From Bacteroidota bacterium (GTDB lineage: Bacteria > Bacteroidota > Bacteroidia > Bacteroidales > UBA932), in NCBI GenBank assembly GCA_017860395.1, contig JAGDMC010000069.1:1-7063 (forward strand): DNA of 7,063 bases, read 5' to 3'. Positions 1 through 6,154 of the stretch are shown in pieces. The position numbers and the translations under genes were made by a program. The notes beneath the pieces were generated by a model. That model was not told where the DNA came from, ran no database searches, and saw only the letters and a list, made by a program, of their open reading frames with translations. How positions within the stretch are numbered: the stretch's first letter is position 1; the number at the start of each line of letters is the position of its first letter.

Positions 1-218
1 GCTCCGCCTGAACCTTTCTGGCGAACAATCTTTTTGGTACTGTATGCTACTTCCCACTTTTCTTTGGTTTTGTGGGTACCCTGACGCTGATTTGCAAGAT
101 ATTGCTTAACATCAAGATAAATAGCGTGATCGTTTGGCTCTATGCCAAAGATACCAGAATCCAGAGTCACTTTTTTTCCGGACTCCGTACCATCTATTTT
201 ATATACTGATAATTCCAT
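1..218 (-). CDS. rplD: 50S ribosomal protein L4, N-terminal part (cut by window edge)
   Basis: Large-subunit ribosomal protein L4, which binds 23S rRNA and lines the exit tunnel; in some bacteria it also represses its own operon. About 72 codons are present, read from ATG at 218. The translation starts [17 protein letters not shown] and contains the hallmark [13 protein letters not shown] stretch (about residues 40-52), followed by RQKGSGG, where the sequence leaves the window just before the extended loop. It starts 6 bp after the rplC stop codon, the usual L3-L4 order, so the two are surely co-transcribed. A GGAGG lies 11 nt before the start, inside the last codons of rplC. The remaining C-terminal two thirds are not visible. 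Identification is confident from motif and neighbour. Confidence 0.96.
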   Translation of the reverse strand, partial: MELSVYKIDGTESGKKVTLDSGIFGIEPNDHAIYLDVKQYLANQRQGTHKTKEKWEVAYSTKKIVRQKGSGG

Positions 219-224
219 AGACGT

Positions 225-851
225 TTATTCCTCCACTATTACATAAGAACCTTTTGCACCGGGAATAGATCCCTTAACAAGTATCAGATTATTCTCAGGA
301 ATAACCTTAACAATTCTGAGGTTCAAGATTTTTACCTGATCGCCGCCCATTCGGCCGGCTAATCTTTTTCCTTTAAATACCCTAGAAGGCCAAGAAGAGG
401 CACCCATTGATCCGGGAGCACGAAGTCTGTTGTGCTGTCCGTGAGTTGCGCCGCCTACTCCTGCGAAACCGTGGCGTTTCACAACACCCTGGAATCCTTT
501 ACCTTTAGAAATCCCTGTTACGTCTACCCATTCCATCTGATCGTGAAATACATCTGTTACGGTGATAGTGTCACCAAGCTGAAAATCCTTTGTAAAGTCA
601 TTTGAAAACTCAACAATCTTTCGCTTAGGTGTGGTGTTTGCCTTTTTAAAGTGGCCCATAAGGCCTCCGCTGGTGTGTTTCTCTTTTTTCTCGTCATAGG
701 CAAGCTGTACAGCGGCATAACCATCTTTCTCTTCTGTACGAATTTGCGTAACTACACACGGACCAGCCTCAATAACGGTGCATGGAATATTTTTTCCATC
801 GGCACCAAAAACGGAAGTCATTCCGATTTTCTTTCCAATTAATCCAGGCAT
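225..851 (-). CDS. rplC: 50S ribosomal protein L3
   Basis: Large-subunit protein L3 (208 residues, normal bacterial length) binds 23S rRNA early in assembly and reaches toward the peptidyl transferase centre. The start [15 protein letters not shown] is the canonical L3 N-terminus. The central loop (about residues 127-170, [17 protein letters not shown] then [12 protein letters not shown]) is the most conserved part of the family. The start at 851 is set by that N-terminus and has no Shine-Dalgarno. In E. coli L3 the loop reads GQNQTP, whose second Gln is methylated by PrmB. Here the equivalent stretch is GASSWP (residues 150-155), so that Gln is Ser153. rplD follows after 6 bp. Upstream there is no rpsJ, only a leader with a promoter and hairpin and then marC, so rplC appears to be first in this operon. 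Confidence 0.98.
   Translation of the reverse strand: MPGLIGKKIGMTSVFGADGKNIPCTVIEAGPCVVTQIRTEEKDGYAAVQLAYDEKKEKHTSGGLMGHFKKANTTPKRKIVEFSNDFTKDFQLGDTITVTDVFHDQMEWVDVTGISKGKGFQGVVKRHGFAGVGGATHGQHNRLRAPGSMGASSWPSRVFKGKRLAGRMGGDQVKILNLRIVKVIPENNLILVKGSIPGAKGSYVIVEE
230..234 (-). promoter_or_regulatory. Possible ribosome binding site for rplD
   Basis: GGAGG on the minus strand, 11 nt upstream of the rplD ATG, is the only clear Shine-Dalgarno-like sequence before any start codon in the window. It also encodes the terminal Val-Glu-Glu of L3, so it may be a coincidence of codon choice. The spacing is a little long. Confidence 0.4.
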
Positions 852-889
852 TGGTTGTTAATTTGGTGTTTTTTAAATTATTAGTAAAT

Positions 890-908
890 CCCGCATAAAA
901 TTTGCGGG
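890..908 (-). promoter_or_regulatory. Hairpin at the predicted 5' end of the rplC mRNA
   Basis: A perfect 6-bp inverted repeat (CCCGCA at 908-903, TGCGGG at 895-890 on the minus strand) with a 7-nt AU-rich loop. It starts only a few bases after the rplC -7 element, so it would sit at or very near the transcript's 5' end, about 40 nt before the start codon. It is followed by an A/U-rich unstructured stretch with no T-run directly after the stem, so it is not an intrinsic terminator. It may protect the mRNA end or serve as a ribosomal-protein autoregulatory element; both roles are inference. Confidence 0.5.
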
Positions 909-911
909 GAG

Positions 912-941
912 CAAAGATACGACAAAATCTTTTAAATGCAA
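912..941 (-). promoter_or_regulatory. Bacteroidota-type promoter for rplC-rplD
   Basis: On the minus strand, TATCTTTG at 919-912 is an exact match to the Bacteroidota -7 consensus TAnnTTTG. A TTG lies at 941-939, giving a 19-nt spacer, the same spacing as the tRNA-Gly promoter in this window. Transcription would start about 5-8 nt downstream, giving a 5' UTR of roughly 55 nt. Confidence 0.75.
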
Positions 942-978
942 TAGGTGAGCAGAATATATGAACAAGATATTCACAATT

Positions 979-999
979 TGAGGTTAAAATTTTACCTCA
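979..999 (-). terminator. Weak hairpin downstream of marC, possible terminator
   Basis: An inverted repeat TGAGGT/ACCTCA (6-bp arms, 9-nt A/T loop) lies a few bases after the marC stop codon. No T-run follows the stem on the minus strand, so it is a poor intrinsic terminator. Its position between marC and the rplC promoter is the main reason to record it. Confidence 0.3.
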
Positions 1000-1006
1000 C
1001 TCAAAT

Positions 1007-1585
1007 CTAAGTCAGCAGCGAATGCAGGTTGGAAACTATAAGTTTTACCGCGATGGCAAGAAGTATGATTCCAAAAAATTTCCTCATAACGTATATGCCA
1101 CTCTTTCCAATTTTTCTAGAAATAAGATCGAGGTTGCTGAGTACAAAATATACAACGACAATATTAAGAAACAGAGCAACAATAATGTTCAGCACATCGT
1201 ATTCCGCCCGGAGAGACAGCAGGGTAGTAAAAGAGGCCGCTCCTGCAATGAGAGGAAAAACAATCGGTACAATTGTAGCCGAGTCTGTGGGTCCGTCATC
1301 TTTGAATATCTGAATGCCAAAAATCATTTCAATGGCCAAAACCAGAAGGACAAGCGCGCCGGCCACCGCAAAGGAGGAAATATCAACCCCGAAAAGCCCA
1401 AGCATTGCCTGACCCAAAAACAGGAAAGCAACGAGAATCGCAAATGAAATTACAGCAGCATTGAGAGGACTGAAGCTTTTCTTCTTCTCCTTCATTCCGA
1501 TAATTATCGGCACCGAACCCAAAATATCTATCACAGCAAACATTACTATGAATGCGCTGAATATATCTTTTATGCTGAAATTCAT
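1007..1585 (-). CDS. MarC family (UPF0056) integral membrane protein
   Basis: A 192-residue, very hydrophobic protein with about six predicted membrane segments (roughly residues 7-29, 41-66, 70-92, 103-125, 131-151, 167-187), the size and topology of the MarC/UPF0056 family. Family-like motifs are FAVIDILGSVPI near residues 16-27 (commonly FxxIDPxGxxP, so the Pro is Ile here), FPLIAGAASFTTLL near 110-123, and a terminal RKFFGIILLAIAVKLI. The substrate and function of MarC proteins are not established; the old link to multiple antibiotic resistance was not upheld. The start at 1585 places the ATG about 16 nt after a -7-like element, with no Shine-Dalgarno. It stands alone between tRNA-Leu and rplC and is probably monocistronic. 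The family call is good; no specific function can be given. Confidence 0.88.
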   Translation of the reverse strand: MNFSIKDIFSAFIVMFAVIDILGSVPIIIGMKEKKKSFSPLNAAVISFAILVAFLFLGQAMLGLFGVDISSFAVAGALVLLVLAIEMIFGIQIFKDDGPTDSATIVPIVFPLIAGAASFTTLLSLRAEYDVLNIIVALFLNIVVVYFVLSNLDLISRKIGKSGIYVMRKFFGIILLAIAVKLIVSNLHSLLT

Positions 1586-1601
1586 ATGCTGAGTATTTTT
1601 A

Positions 1602-1609
1602 CAAAGATA
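1602..1609 (-). promoter_or_regulatory. Putative -7 element for marC
   Basis: TATCTTTG on the minus strand is an exact TAnnTTTG match, 16 nt before the marC ATG, implying a very short 5' UTR. No TTG occurs at the usual 19-22 nt upstream; the nearest (1638-1636) is 26 nt away and lies inside the tRNA-Leu terminator stem. Weak -33 contact or read-through from tRNA-Leu is therefore possible. Confidence 0.55.
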
Positions 1610-1610
1610 T

Positions 1611-1646
1611 AAAAAAAGCCTCTTAATCTGCCGATCAAGAGGCTTT
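1611..1646 (-). terminator. Rho-independent terminator of tRNA-Leu
   Basis: On the minus strand, AAAGCCTCTT (1646-1637) pairs perfectly with AAGAGGCTTT (1624-1615) across a 12-nt loop. The T-run continues to 1611, giving seven consecutive Ts. It begins 4 nt after the tRNA 3' end and abuts the -7 element of marC. Confidence 0.88.
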
Positions 1647-1650
1647 CAGG

Positions 1651-1736
1651 TGCTCGGGACGGGAATCGAACCCGTACGGACATTTCTGCCCACAGGATTT
1701 TAAGTCCTGCGTGTCTACCTATTCCACCACCCGAGC
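1651..1736 (-). tRNA. tRNA-Leu, anticodon UAA
   Basis: An 86-nt class II (long variable arm) tRNA. The acceptor arm is GCTCGGG at the 5' end with CCCGAGC plus discriminator A at the 3' end. The anticodon stem CAGGA/TCCTG encloses the loop CTTAAAA, giving anticodon TAA at 1702-1700, which reads UUA (and by wobble UUG) leucine codons. The T arm is ACGGG-TTCGATT-CCCGT, and the variable arm pairs GGGC with GTCC. The 3' CCA is not encoded: CCT follows the discriminator, so CCA must be added by nucleotidyltransferase. No good -7 element is seen directly upstream. Confidence 0.97.
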
Positions 1737-1789
1737 CCATTTCGCTAAAAATGAAAGACTCATTGGCGAGCACCATCTTTAAGAACTAT

Positions 1790-1811
1790 CCGGAAAACAA
1801 AAAAATTCCGG
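1790..1811. repeat. Inverted repeat between the two tRNA genes
   Basis: CCGGAA (1790-1795) and TTCCGG (1806-1811) form a perfect 6-bp stem around a 10-nt A-rich loop (T-rich on the minus strand). It is followed at once by a near-palindrome GATAA-C-TTATC (1813-1823). It lies in the 88-bp gap between the tRNA-Gly terminator and tRNA-Leu. No role can be read from the sequence; it could be a back-up terminator or upstream regulatory structure for tRNA-Leu. Confidence 0.4.
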
Positions 1812-1824
1812 TGATAACTTATCC

Positions 1825-1858
1825 AAAAAAACCTCTCCTGCTGGCGGAGAGGTTTTTT
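1825..1858 (-). terminator. Rho-independent terminator of tRNA-Gly
   Basis: A perfect stem of seven mostly G/C pairs (CCTCTCC at 1832-1838 with GGAGAGG at 1846-1852) is extended by six A-T pairs, with a 7-nt loop. The minus strand ends in seven Ts (1831-1825). The flanking A and T runs make it symmetrical, so it could act in both directions. It starts 4 nt after the tRNA-Gly 3' end. Confidence 0.92.
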
Positions 1859-1862
1859 GAAG

Positions 1863-1935
1863 AGCGGAAAACGAGACTCGAACTCGCGACCCTAACCTTG
1901 GCAAGGTTATGCTCTACCAACTGAGCTATTTCCGC
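1863..1935 (-). tRNA. tRNA-Gly, anticodon GCC
   Basis: A 73-nt cloverleaf. The acceptor is GCGGAAA with TTTCCGC and discriminator T, the usual U73 of bacterial tRNA-Gly. The D arm is GCTC-AGTTGGTA-GAGC. The anticodon stem TAACC/GGTTA encloses the loop TTGCCAA, giving GCC at 1902-1900, which reads GGC and GGU. The T arm is GCGAG-TTCGAGT-CTCGT. CCA is not encoded (CTT follows). It has its own promoter and terminator, so it is an independent transcription unit. Confidence 0.98.
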
Positions 1936-1946
1936 ATTTGGGACTG

Positions 1947-1979
1947 CAAAAGTAATAATTTTTTTACAAGCTCCAAAAA
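1947..1979 (-). promoter_or_regulatory. Bacteroidota-type promoter for tRNA-Gly
   Basis: On the minus strand, TACTTTTG at 1954-1947 matches the -7 consensus TAnnTTTG. A TTTTTG at 1979-1974 supplies the -33 element, with a 19-nt spacer. The -7 element ends 11 nt before the mature tRNA 5' end, so the precursor leader would be only a few nucleotides long. The promoter sits in the 68-bp gap after pheS, which has no convincing terminator of its own. Confidence 0.8.
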
Positions 1980-2003
1980 TATTTCAAAAAACCTGACGCC
2001 TTT

Positions 2004-3029
2004 TTAAACGACCGATTCAAACTCTTTCAAAAATCTTACATCATTTTCAAAATAGAGCCTTAAATCCTTTACCTGCCATTTGAGCATGGCAATTCTTTCA
2101 ATACCCATTCCAAATGCAAATCCGGAATAAACTTTACTGTCTATGCCGTTTGCCTCAAGAACATTCGGGTCAACCATTCCGCATCCCATGATTTCAAGCC
2201 AGCCTGTTCCTTTGCAGATGTTACAGCCGGCACCTTTACATATATTGCAGCTTACATCCACCTCGGCACTTGGTTCGGTAAACGGGAAATACGATGGCCT
2301 TAACCTTATCTGAGTGTTTTCTCCAAACATCTCTCTCGCAAAAAGCAAAATCGCCTGTTTAAGATCGGCAAAAGAGACACCTTTATCTATATAAAGCCCT
2401 TCCACCTGATGGAAAATACAGTGTGCCCGCGCCGAAATAGCCTCGTTCCTGAACACTCTGCCCGGACACATAATGCGGATGGGGAGCTTCATGTTTTCCA
2501 TTGACCTCACCTGCACAGAGCTTGTATGCGTACGAAGAAGTACGGGGTTTTCGCCTTCCGATATGAAAAAGGTATCCTGCATGTCGCGTGCCGGGTGCTC
2601 CGGAGGAAAGTTGAGCGCTCCGAAAACATGCCAGTCGTCTTCAATTTCCGGCCCCTCAGCAATTGCGTATCCAAATTTATTGAAGATTGACAATATTTCC
2701 GCTCTGGTAACAGATATTGGATGCCTTGAGCCCAACTCAAGATTGTCTCCAGGCTTTGTAAGGTCATACTGAGGGTCTTCTGCCTCCATGCCCTCTTCCA
2801 TCATAACCTTTAACTCATCTATTTTTTGTGTTGCAGCAACTTTCAGTTTGTTGAGTACCTGACCAAGCTCTCTTTTCTGTTCGGGTAAAACATCACGGAA
2901 CTCGTCAAAAAGTTGAGTTATTGTCCCTTTTTTTCCAAGCAACCGAACTCTTATCTCTTCAATCTCCTGCTCTTTTTTTGCTGCAAGTTGCTCTATTTCT
3001 GCAAGCAACTTCTCAATTTTATCTCTCAT
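2004..3029 (-). CDS. pheS: Phenylalanine-tRNA ligase alpha subunit
   Basis: Catalytic alpha chain of the alpha2beta2 phenylalanyl-tRNA synthetase, which charges tRNA-Phe in the cytoplasm. It is full length at 341 residues. Residues 1-80 are a charged N-terminal coiled coil (tRNA-binding arm). The class II core follows: motif 1 region about 101-155 (HPISVTRAEI, then EGPEIEDDWHVFGALNFPPEHPARD), motif 2 about 190-212 (GRVFRNEAISARAHCIFHQVEG) and motif 3 at 303-318 (GFAFGMGIERIAMLKW). Ala305 in that motif aligns with E. coli Ala294 of the Phe pocket and is the normal residue. A four-Cys insert, CxxC-x4-CxxC at 261-272, is absent in E. coli but occurs in other bacterial PheS and resembles a zinc knuckle. 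pheT is not adjacent: tRNA-Gly lies downstream and the peptidase upstream. The start at 3029 lies 16 bp after the peptidase stop, with no Shine-Dalgarno. Confidence 0.98.
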   Translation of the reverse strand: MRDKIEKLLAEIEQLAAKKEQEIEEIRVRLLGKKGTITQLFDEFRDVLPEQKRELGQVLNKLKVAATQKIDELKVMMEEGMEAEDPQYDLTKPGDNLELGSRHPISVTRAEILSIFNKFGYAIAEGPEIEDDWHVFGALNFPPEHPARDMQDTFFISEGENPVLLRTHTSSVQVRSMENMKLPIRIMCPGRVFRNEAISARAHCIFHQVEGLYIDKGVSFADLKQAILLFAREMFGENTQIRLRPSYFPFTEPSAEVDVSCNICKGAGCNICKGTGWLEIMGCGMVDPNVLEANGIDSKVYSGFAFGMGIERIAMLKWQVKDLRLYFENDVRFLKEFESVV

Positions 3030-3045
3030 CTTTCAAAAATTTGAG

Positions 3046-6000
3046 CTACAAAGGTAATAATTCTTTTATTGCTCTCTCCAATTGTGGGTCTTTAGACTCA
3101 AGTCTGTCTTTAAAAGTATTCTTTACATAAATATCAGGAACAACTCCCGATGATTCAAGATCCTTTCCATTAAGCGAATAACAACCCCACGCAGGGAGCC
3201 TTACACTTGACCCGTCCACAAGGCGTACTCCCGAAGTAAAGATAATCCATCTGTAGGTTTCTGTTCCCACCAGTTTGGCTATCGAAAGAGTTTTTATTCC
3301 GTTTGAAGTAACTTCGGCGTCACTGAGGCTTCGTTCGTTTATCAGCACAATAATCGGCCTGTCGCCCGGTGTGACGTTCGGATGCGTATTAATCTGATTA
3401 TTCCTGTAACTCCATTTGAAGTGCTGTTTCTGGCTCAGGAAGTCAATTACCTCCTTATGCACATTTCCTCCGTTATTAAAGCGCAAATCCAGTATGAGCG
3501 CTTCCTTGTGCACAGCGTATGTGTTCATGTCTACAAGGAAATTGTTGAGCGACTCCGGAGACATATCTCTCATGTGTACATAAGCAATTTTGCCGCCGCC
3601 AAGTCTGTCCACAACAGAGCGGTTGCTGTCTTCCCATTCTGTATAGAGCAGCGAACGGATATCTCCTGATGACATTGTGTGAAGCCTGACGTCGAACTCC
3701 GAATTTCCATTTCCTTTTACGGACCTTGCAAACCTCAGCACGATTTCGTCTCTTCCTGCCGGAGAGACAAAGTATTTCTCTCTGTTTACCTTTTTATCAA
3801 CTTTTACTCCGTTTACAGCCACAAGTTCGTCACCTTTCATCAGCGGATTTCCGGAAAAATCGGATTTTGACCCGCTTACAATTCTGTCCAGAATATATGG
3901 TTTATCATTATCAAACATTAATCCCGTTCCGGCAGAAATATACTTTACAGGGGTATCCTCGTCTTTGCCGAATGTGCTGAAACCCATGTGGGAAGAGTTG
4001 AGTTCATTGAGCATGTCGTTTAGTAATGTCCTGAGTTCATCCCGGCTCTTTACAAGGGGAAGAAAACCTGCATAGTAATCCTTCTTGGCTTTCCAGTCTA
4101 CCCCATGAAATTTAACATCGTAAAAATTCTGATCAAGAGTTGCCCATACTTCATAGAACATCTGATTGAATTCGTTTTGGATATTCTTTGAGAACGTATA
4201 CTTAATTTCAATTTTTGCTGATGTTGCCGCCCCCGGATCAAGCTTGAACAACCCCTCTCTGCCAAGCACAAAAAGGTCCTTTCCGTTTGAAACATACTTA
4301 TAAATTGAAACAATACCCTTGACTTTTTGAGCAGGCTTCTCATCCCAGTCTTTCAGCTCCTGAACATAAAGTCCGTTTTCGCCTTCGTGATTTGAAACAT
4401 AGAACAAGAAAGTTTTATCCTTCTGTACAAATATGTACGGAGATTCCTGAGCACCTTTTTCCACTACCTTTTCATATCTGCGCTGAATATAGGTGCGGTT
4501 GATAACAACAGAAGAATCCTTTACCGCTTCGGGTTTGCCAAAAAGTTTATCATACTCGGCACCTTCAAATGGTTTGCAAACTTTGTCGAGCGAAACTTTA
4601 AAAAGCTGAAAAGACGTGCCTCTGGGAAAACTTGGAGTATATCTGTCTGCAGTAAAATAGAGATACTTTCCATCCGGAGAGAAAACCGGATCATCTTCAT
4701 ATGTTGCAGAGTTTGTAAGATTAACAATTTTCTTGTCGGTAAAACTGTAAATAAACAAATCTCTTTCAAACAGATTTACGGCAGAAAAGGCCATGAATTT
4801 ATCGTCGGACGAAAAGCTTATGCTATAATTCTGGAAAGCCCAAAACTCCCCTTTTGCAACCTCTTCAGTTTTATCATCAGCAAAATTTAATGTCATTACA
4901 GAGCCTGAGCCATTTACAAATGCCAATATCTTCCCTTTATGAGACCTTGTGAGGCTGCGGGCATTTGATTCGGATTTAAATACAATCTTTTCTTCGCCAG
5001 AAACATCTGCCGGTTGTTTGAAAATATTTGTAAATCCAAGATTAGTCCTTGTGTAATAAAGAGTCTTGCTGTCGTCTCCCCAGACAACCTCACCGACTCT
5101 CTCGTTTGAAGGGGTATTAATCTGTTGAACAAAGTTTCCTTTTACATCACTTACAAACAGCAAGCCCCTGAAAGCAAAAGCCAGTTTCTTACCATCAGGC
5201 GAAACAGCGGCATCCTGAGGAGTCTCTACTTTATATGAAGCGTCGTTTACAGTTCTGTTTTCCACAACTTCAATTTCCGGCTGAACAGACTTGCCGGACT
5301 GAGTGTCCGAAAGTGTAATTTTATAACCTTTCAGATAGACAATTTTTGAACCGTCTGCGCTAATTGCAGGGTACTGGACAGATTCATCAAACTTTGTTAT
5401 CCATTTTTTTGCGTTTCCCTCCAGCTTAACAATATTGTCCTGACCGTTCAGCTCGTCTGATACATAGTAGAGATTACCTTTTGTATCTGTAAGCGGCCAT
5501 ATATCCTTGCCAATATTGGTTGTGACTTCACGGTATTCGTTTTTTGAAGGATTCCATGAGATTATATTTGAGTTATGCTCCCCTTTGTATCCTTTTCTTG
5601 TTGCAAACCTGTACGACTCGGTAGATTCTGTGAATAAAAACTCTCCGGTGACCGGATTCTGAACAAGATTTGCAATTGTATTAAAATAATTAGCGAAAAG
5701 TCTTTTTGGAGTTCCTCCTTCAACCGGAACAGAATAAGTGCTTATAGTGTTATATCTGTTAGATTCGAAATATATCGTTTTTGAATCCGGGGACCAGGAT
5801 ACCGGTACATCGCCTGCATCATGAAAGGTAAGCTGAACAATCTCCCCTCCTTTAACGGGAACCACATATACGTTGTTATTTCCTGTTTCGTTTGAAGAGA
5901 AGGCAAGATACCTGCCATCGGGAGAAACTCTCGGATTTGACTCAATACCAGCCATAGACACAACCCTTAAGGCAAGCCCTCCGCCTGAAGACACTTTAAA

Positions 6001-6135
6001 AATGTCCCCGACATAGGAAAAATAGATTGCAGAACCATCCGGGGCCAGCGAAGGTCTGGACGCGAAAATTACACTCTCTGCATTTACGCTCACTGCTGCA
6101 AAAAGAGATGTCAAAAGCAAAAAAAACTTTTTCAT
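3046..6135 (-). CDS. Exported tricorn-type S41 family serine peptidase
   Basis: A 1029-residue homologue of tricorn protease, close to the 1071 residues of the Thermoplasma enzyme, which cleaves oligopeptides. Residues 1-19 are a typical signal peptide (MKK, hydrophobic core, VNA before Glu20), so the protein is probably periplasmic, unlike cytoplasmic archaeal tricorn. Residues about 20-600 are two beta-propellers of TolB/PD40-like blades, with repeats of the form SPDGxxLAFSS (for example 28-40, 71-81, 311-321, 486-497). Residues about 650-725 are the tricorn core domain, 728-800 a PDZ-like domain (GLMF, then GDELVAVNGVKVD) and 830-1010 the S41 catalytic domain. Catalytic candidates are all present: Ser715-His716 (NSSHMGF), nucleophile Ser938 (SLSDAE) and Glu994 (ESSGVVPDI), plus the DLRFNNGG loop at 883-890. 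It starts 19 bp after the deiminase stop with no promoter-like element between them, so the two may be co-transcribed. The natural substrate is unknown. Confidence 0.93.
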   Translation of the reverse strand: MKKFFLLLTSLFAAVSVNAESVIFASRPSLAPDGSAIYFSYVGDIFKVSSGGGLALRVVSMAGIESNPRVSPDGRYLAFSSNETGNNNVYVVPVKGGEIVQLTFHDAGDVPVSWSPDSKTIYFESNRYNTISTYSVPVEGGTPKRLFANYFNTIANLVQNPVTGEFLFTESTESYRFATRKGYKGEHNSNIISWNPSKNEYREVTTNIGKDIWPLTDTKGNLYYVSDELNGQDNIVKLEGNAKKWITKFDESVQYPAISADGSKIVYLKGYKITLSDTQSGKSVQPEIEVVENRTVNDASYKVETPQDAAVSPDGKKLAFAFRGLLFVSDVKGNFVQQINTPSNERVGEVVWGDDSKTLYYTRTNLGFTNIFKQPADVSGEEKIVFKSESNARSLTRSHKGKILAFVNGSGSVMTLNFADDKTEEVAKGEFWAFQNYSISFSSDDKFMAFSAVNLFERDLFIYSFTDKKIVNLTNSATYEDDPVFSPDGKYLYFTADRYTPSFPRGTSFQLFKVSLDKVCKPFEGAEYDKLFGKPEAVKDSSVVINRTYIQRRYEKVVEKGAQESPYIFVQKDKTFLFYVSNHEGENGLYVQELKDWDEKPAQKVKGIVSIYKYVSNGKDLFVLGREGLFKLDPGAATSAKIEIKYTFSKNIQNEFNQMFYEVWATLDQNFYDVKFHGVDWKAKKDYYAGFLPLVKSRDELRTLLNDMLNELNSSHMGFSTFGKDEDTPVKYISAGTGLMFDNDKPYILDRIVSGSKSDFSGNPLMKGDELVAVNGVKVDKKVNREKYFVSPAGRDEIVLRFARSVKGNGNSEFDVRLHTMSSGDIRSLLYTEWEDSNRSVVDRLGGGKIAYVHMRDMSPESLNNFLVDMNTYAVHKEALILDLRFNNGGNVHKEVIDFLSQKQHFKWSYRNNQINTHPNVTPGDRPIIVLINERSLSDAEVTSNGIKTLSIAKLVGTETYRWIIFTSGVRLVDGSSVRLPAWGCYSLNGKDLESSGVVPDIYVKNTFKDRLESKDPQLERAIKELLPL
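3049..3081 (-). promoter_or_regulatory. Promoter for pheS inside the 3' end of the peptidase gene
   Basis: On the minus strand, TACCTTTG at 3056-3049 matches TAnnTTTG. A TTG at 3081-3079 lies 22 nt upstream, slightly longer than the 19 nt of the two best promoters here. The -7 element overlaps the last codons of the peptidase gene, so pheS could be transcribed on its own from about 3042 with a 5' UTR of some 13 nt. Confidence 0.6.
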
Positions 6136-6154
6136 ATAATTTGACTGATTTTAA

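Noticed and set aside
979..999. Strong intrinsic terminator after marC
   Set aside because: The stem is only 6 bp and no T-run follows it on the minus strand, so it is kept only as a weak candidate.
1022..1447. A 141-codon open frame on the plus strand opposite marC
   Set aside because: Its translation is low-complexity and Lys/Asn/Arg-rich with no recognisable motif, and it lies fully antisense to a clear MarC-family gene, so it is a shadow frame.
1582..1776. A 64-codon minus-strand frame running through tRNA-Leu
   Set aside because: It reads through the tRNA body and its terminator; most of the translation is the tRNA sequence itself.
1651..1935. tRNA-targeted integrated element
   Set aside because: Both tRNAs are intact, there is no integrase gene, and no duplicated tRNA 3' end was found within the window.
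1980..2003. Terminator directly after pheS
   Set aside because: There are T-runs downstream of the stop codon but no GC-rich stem before them, so no intrinsic terminator is called; pheS transcripts may run into tRNA-Gly.
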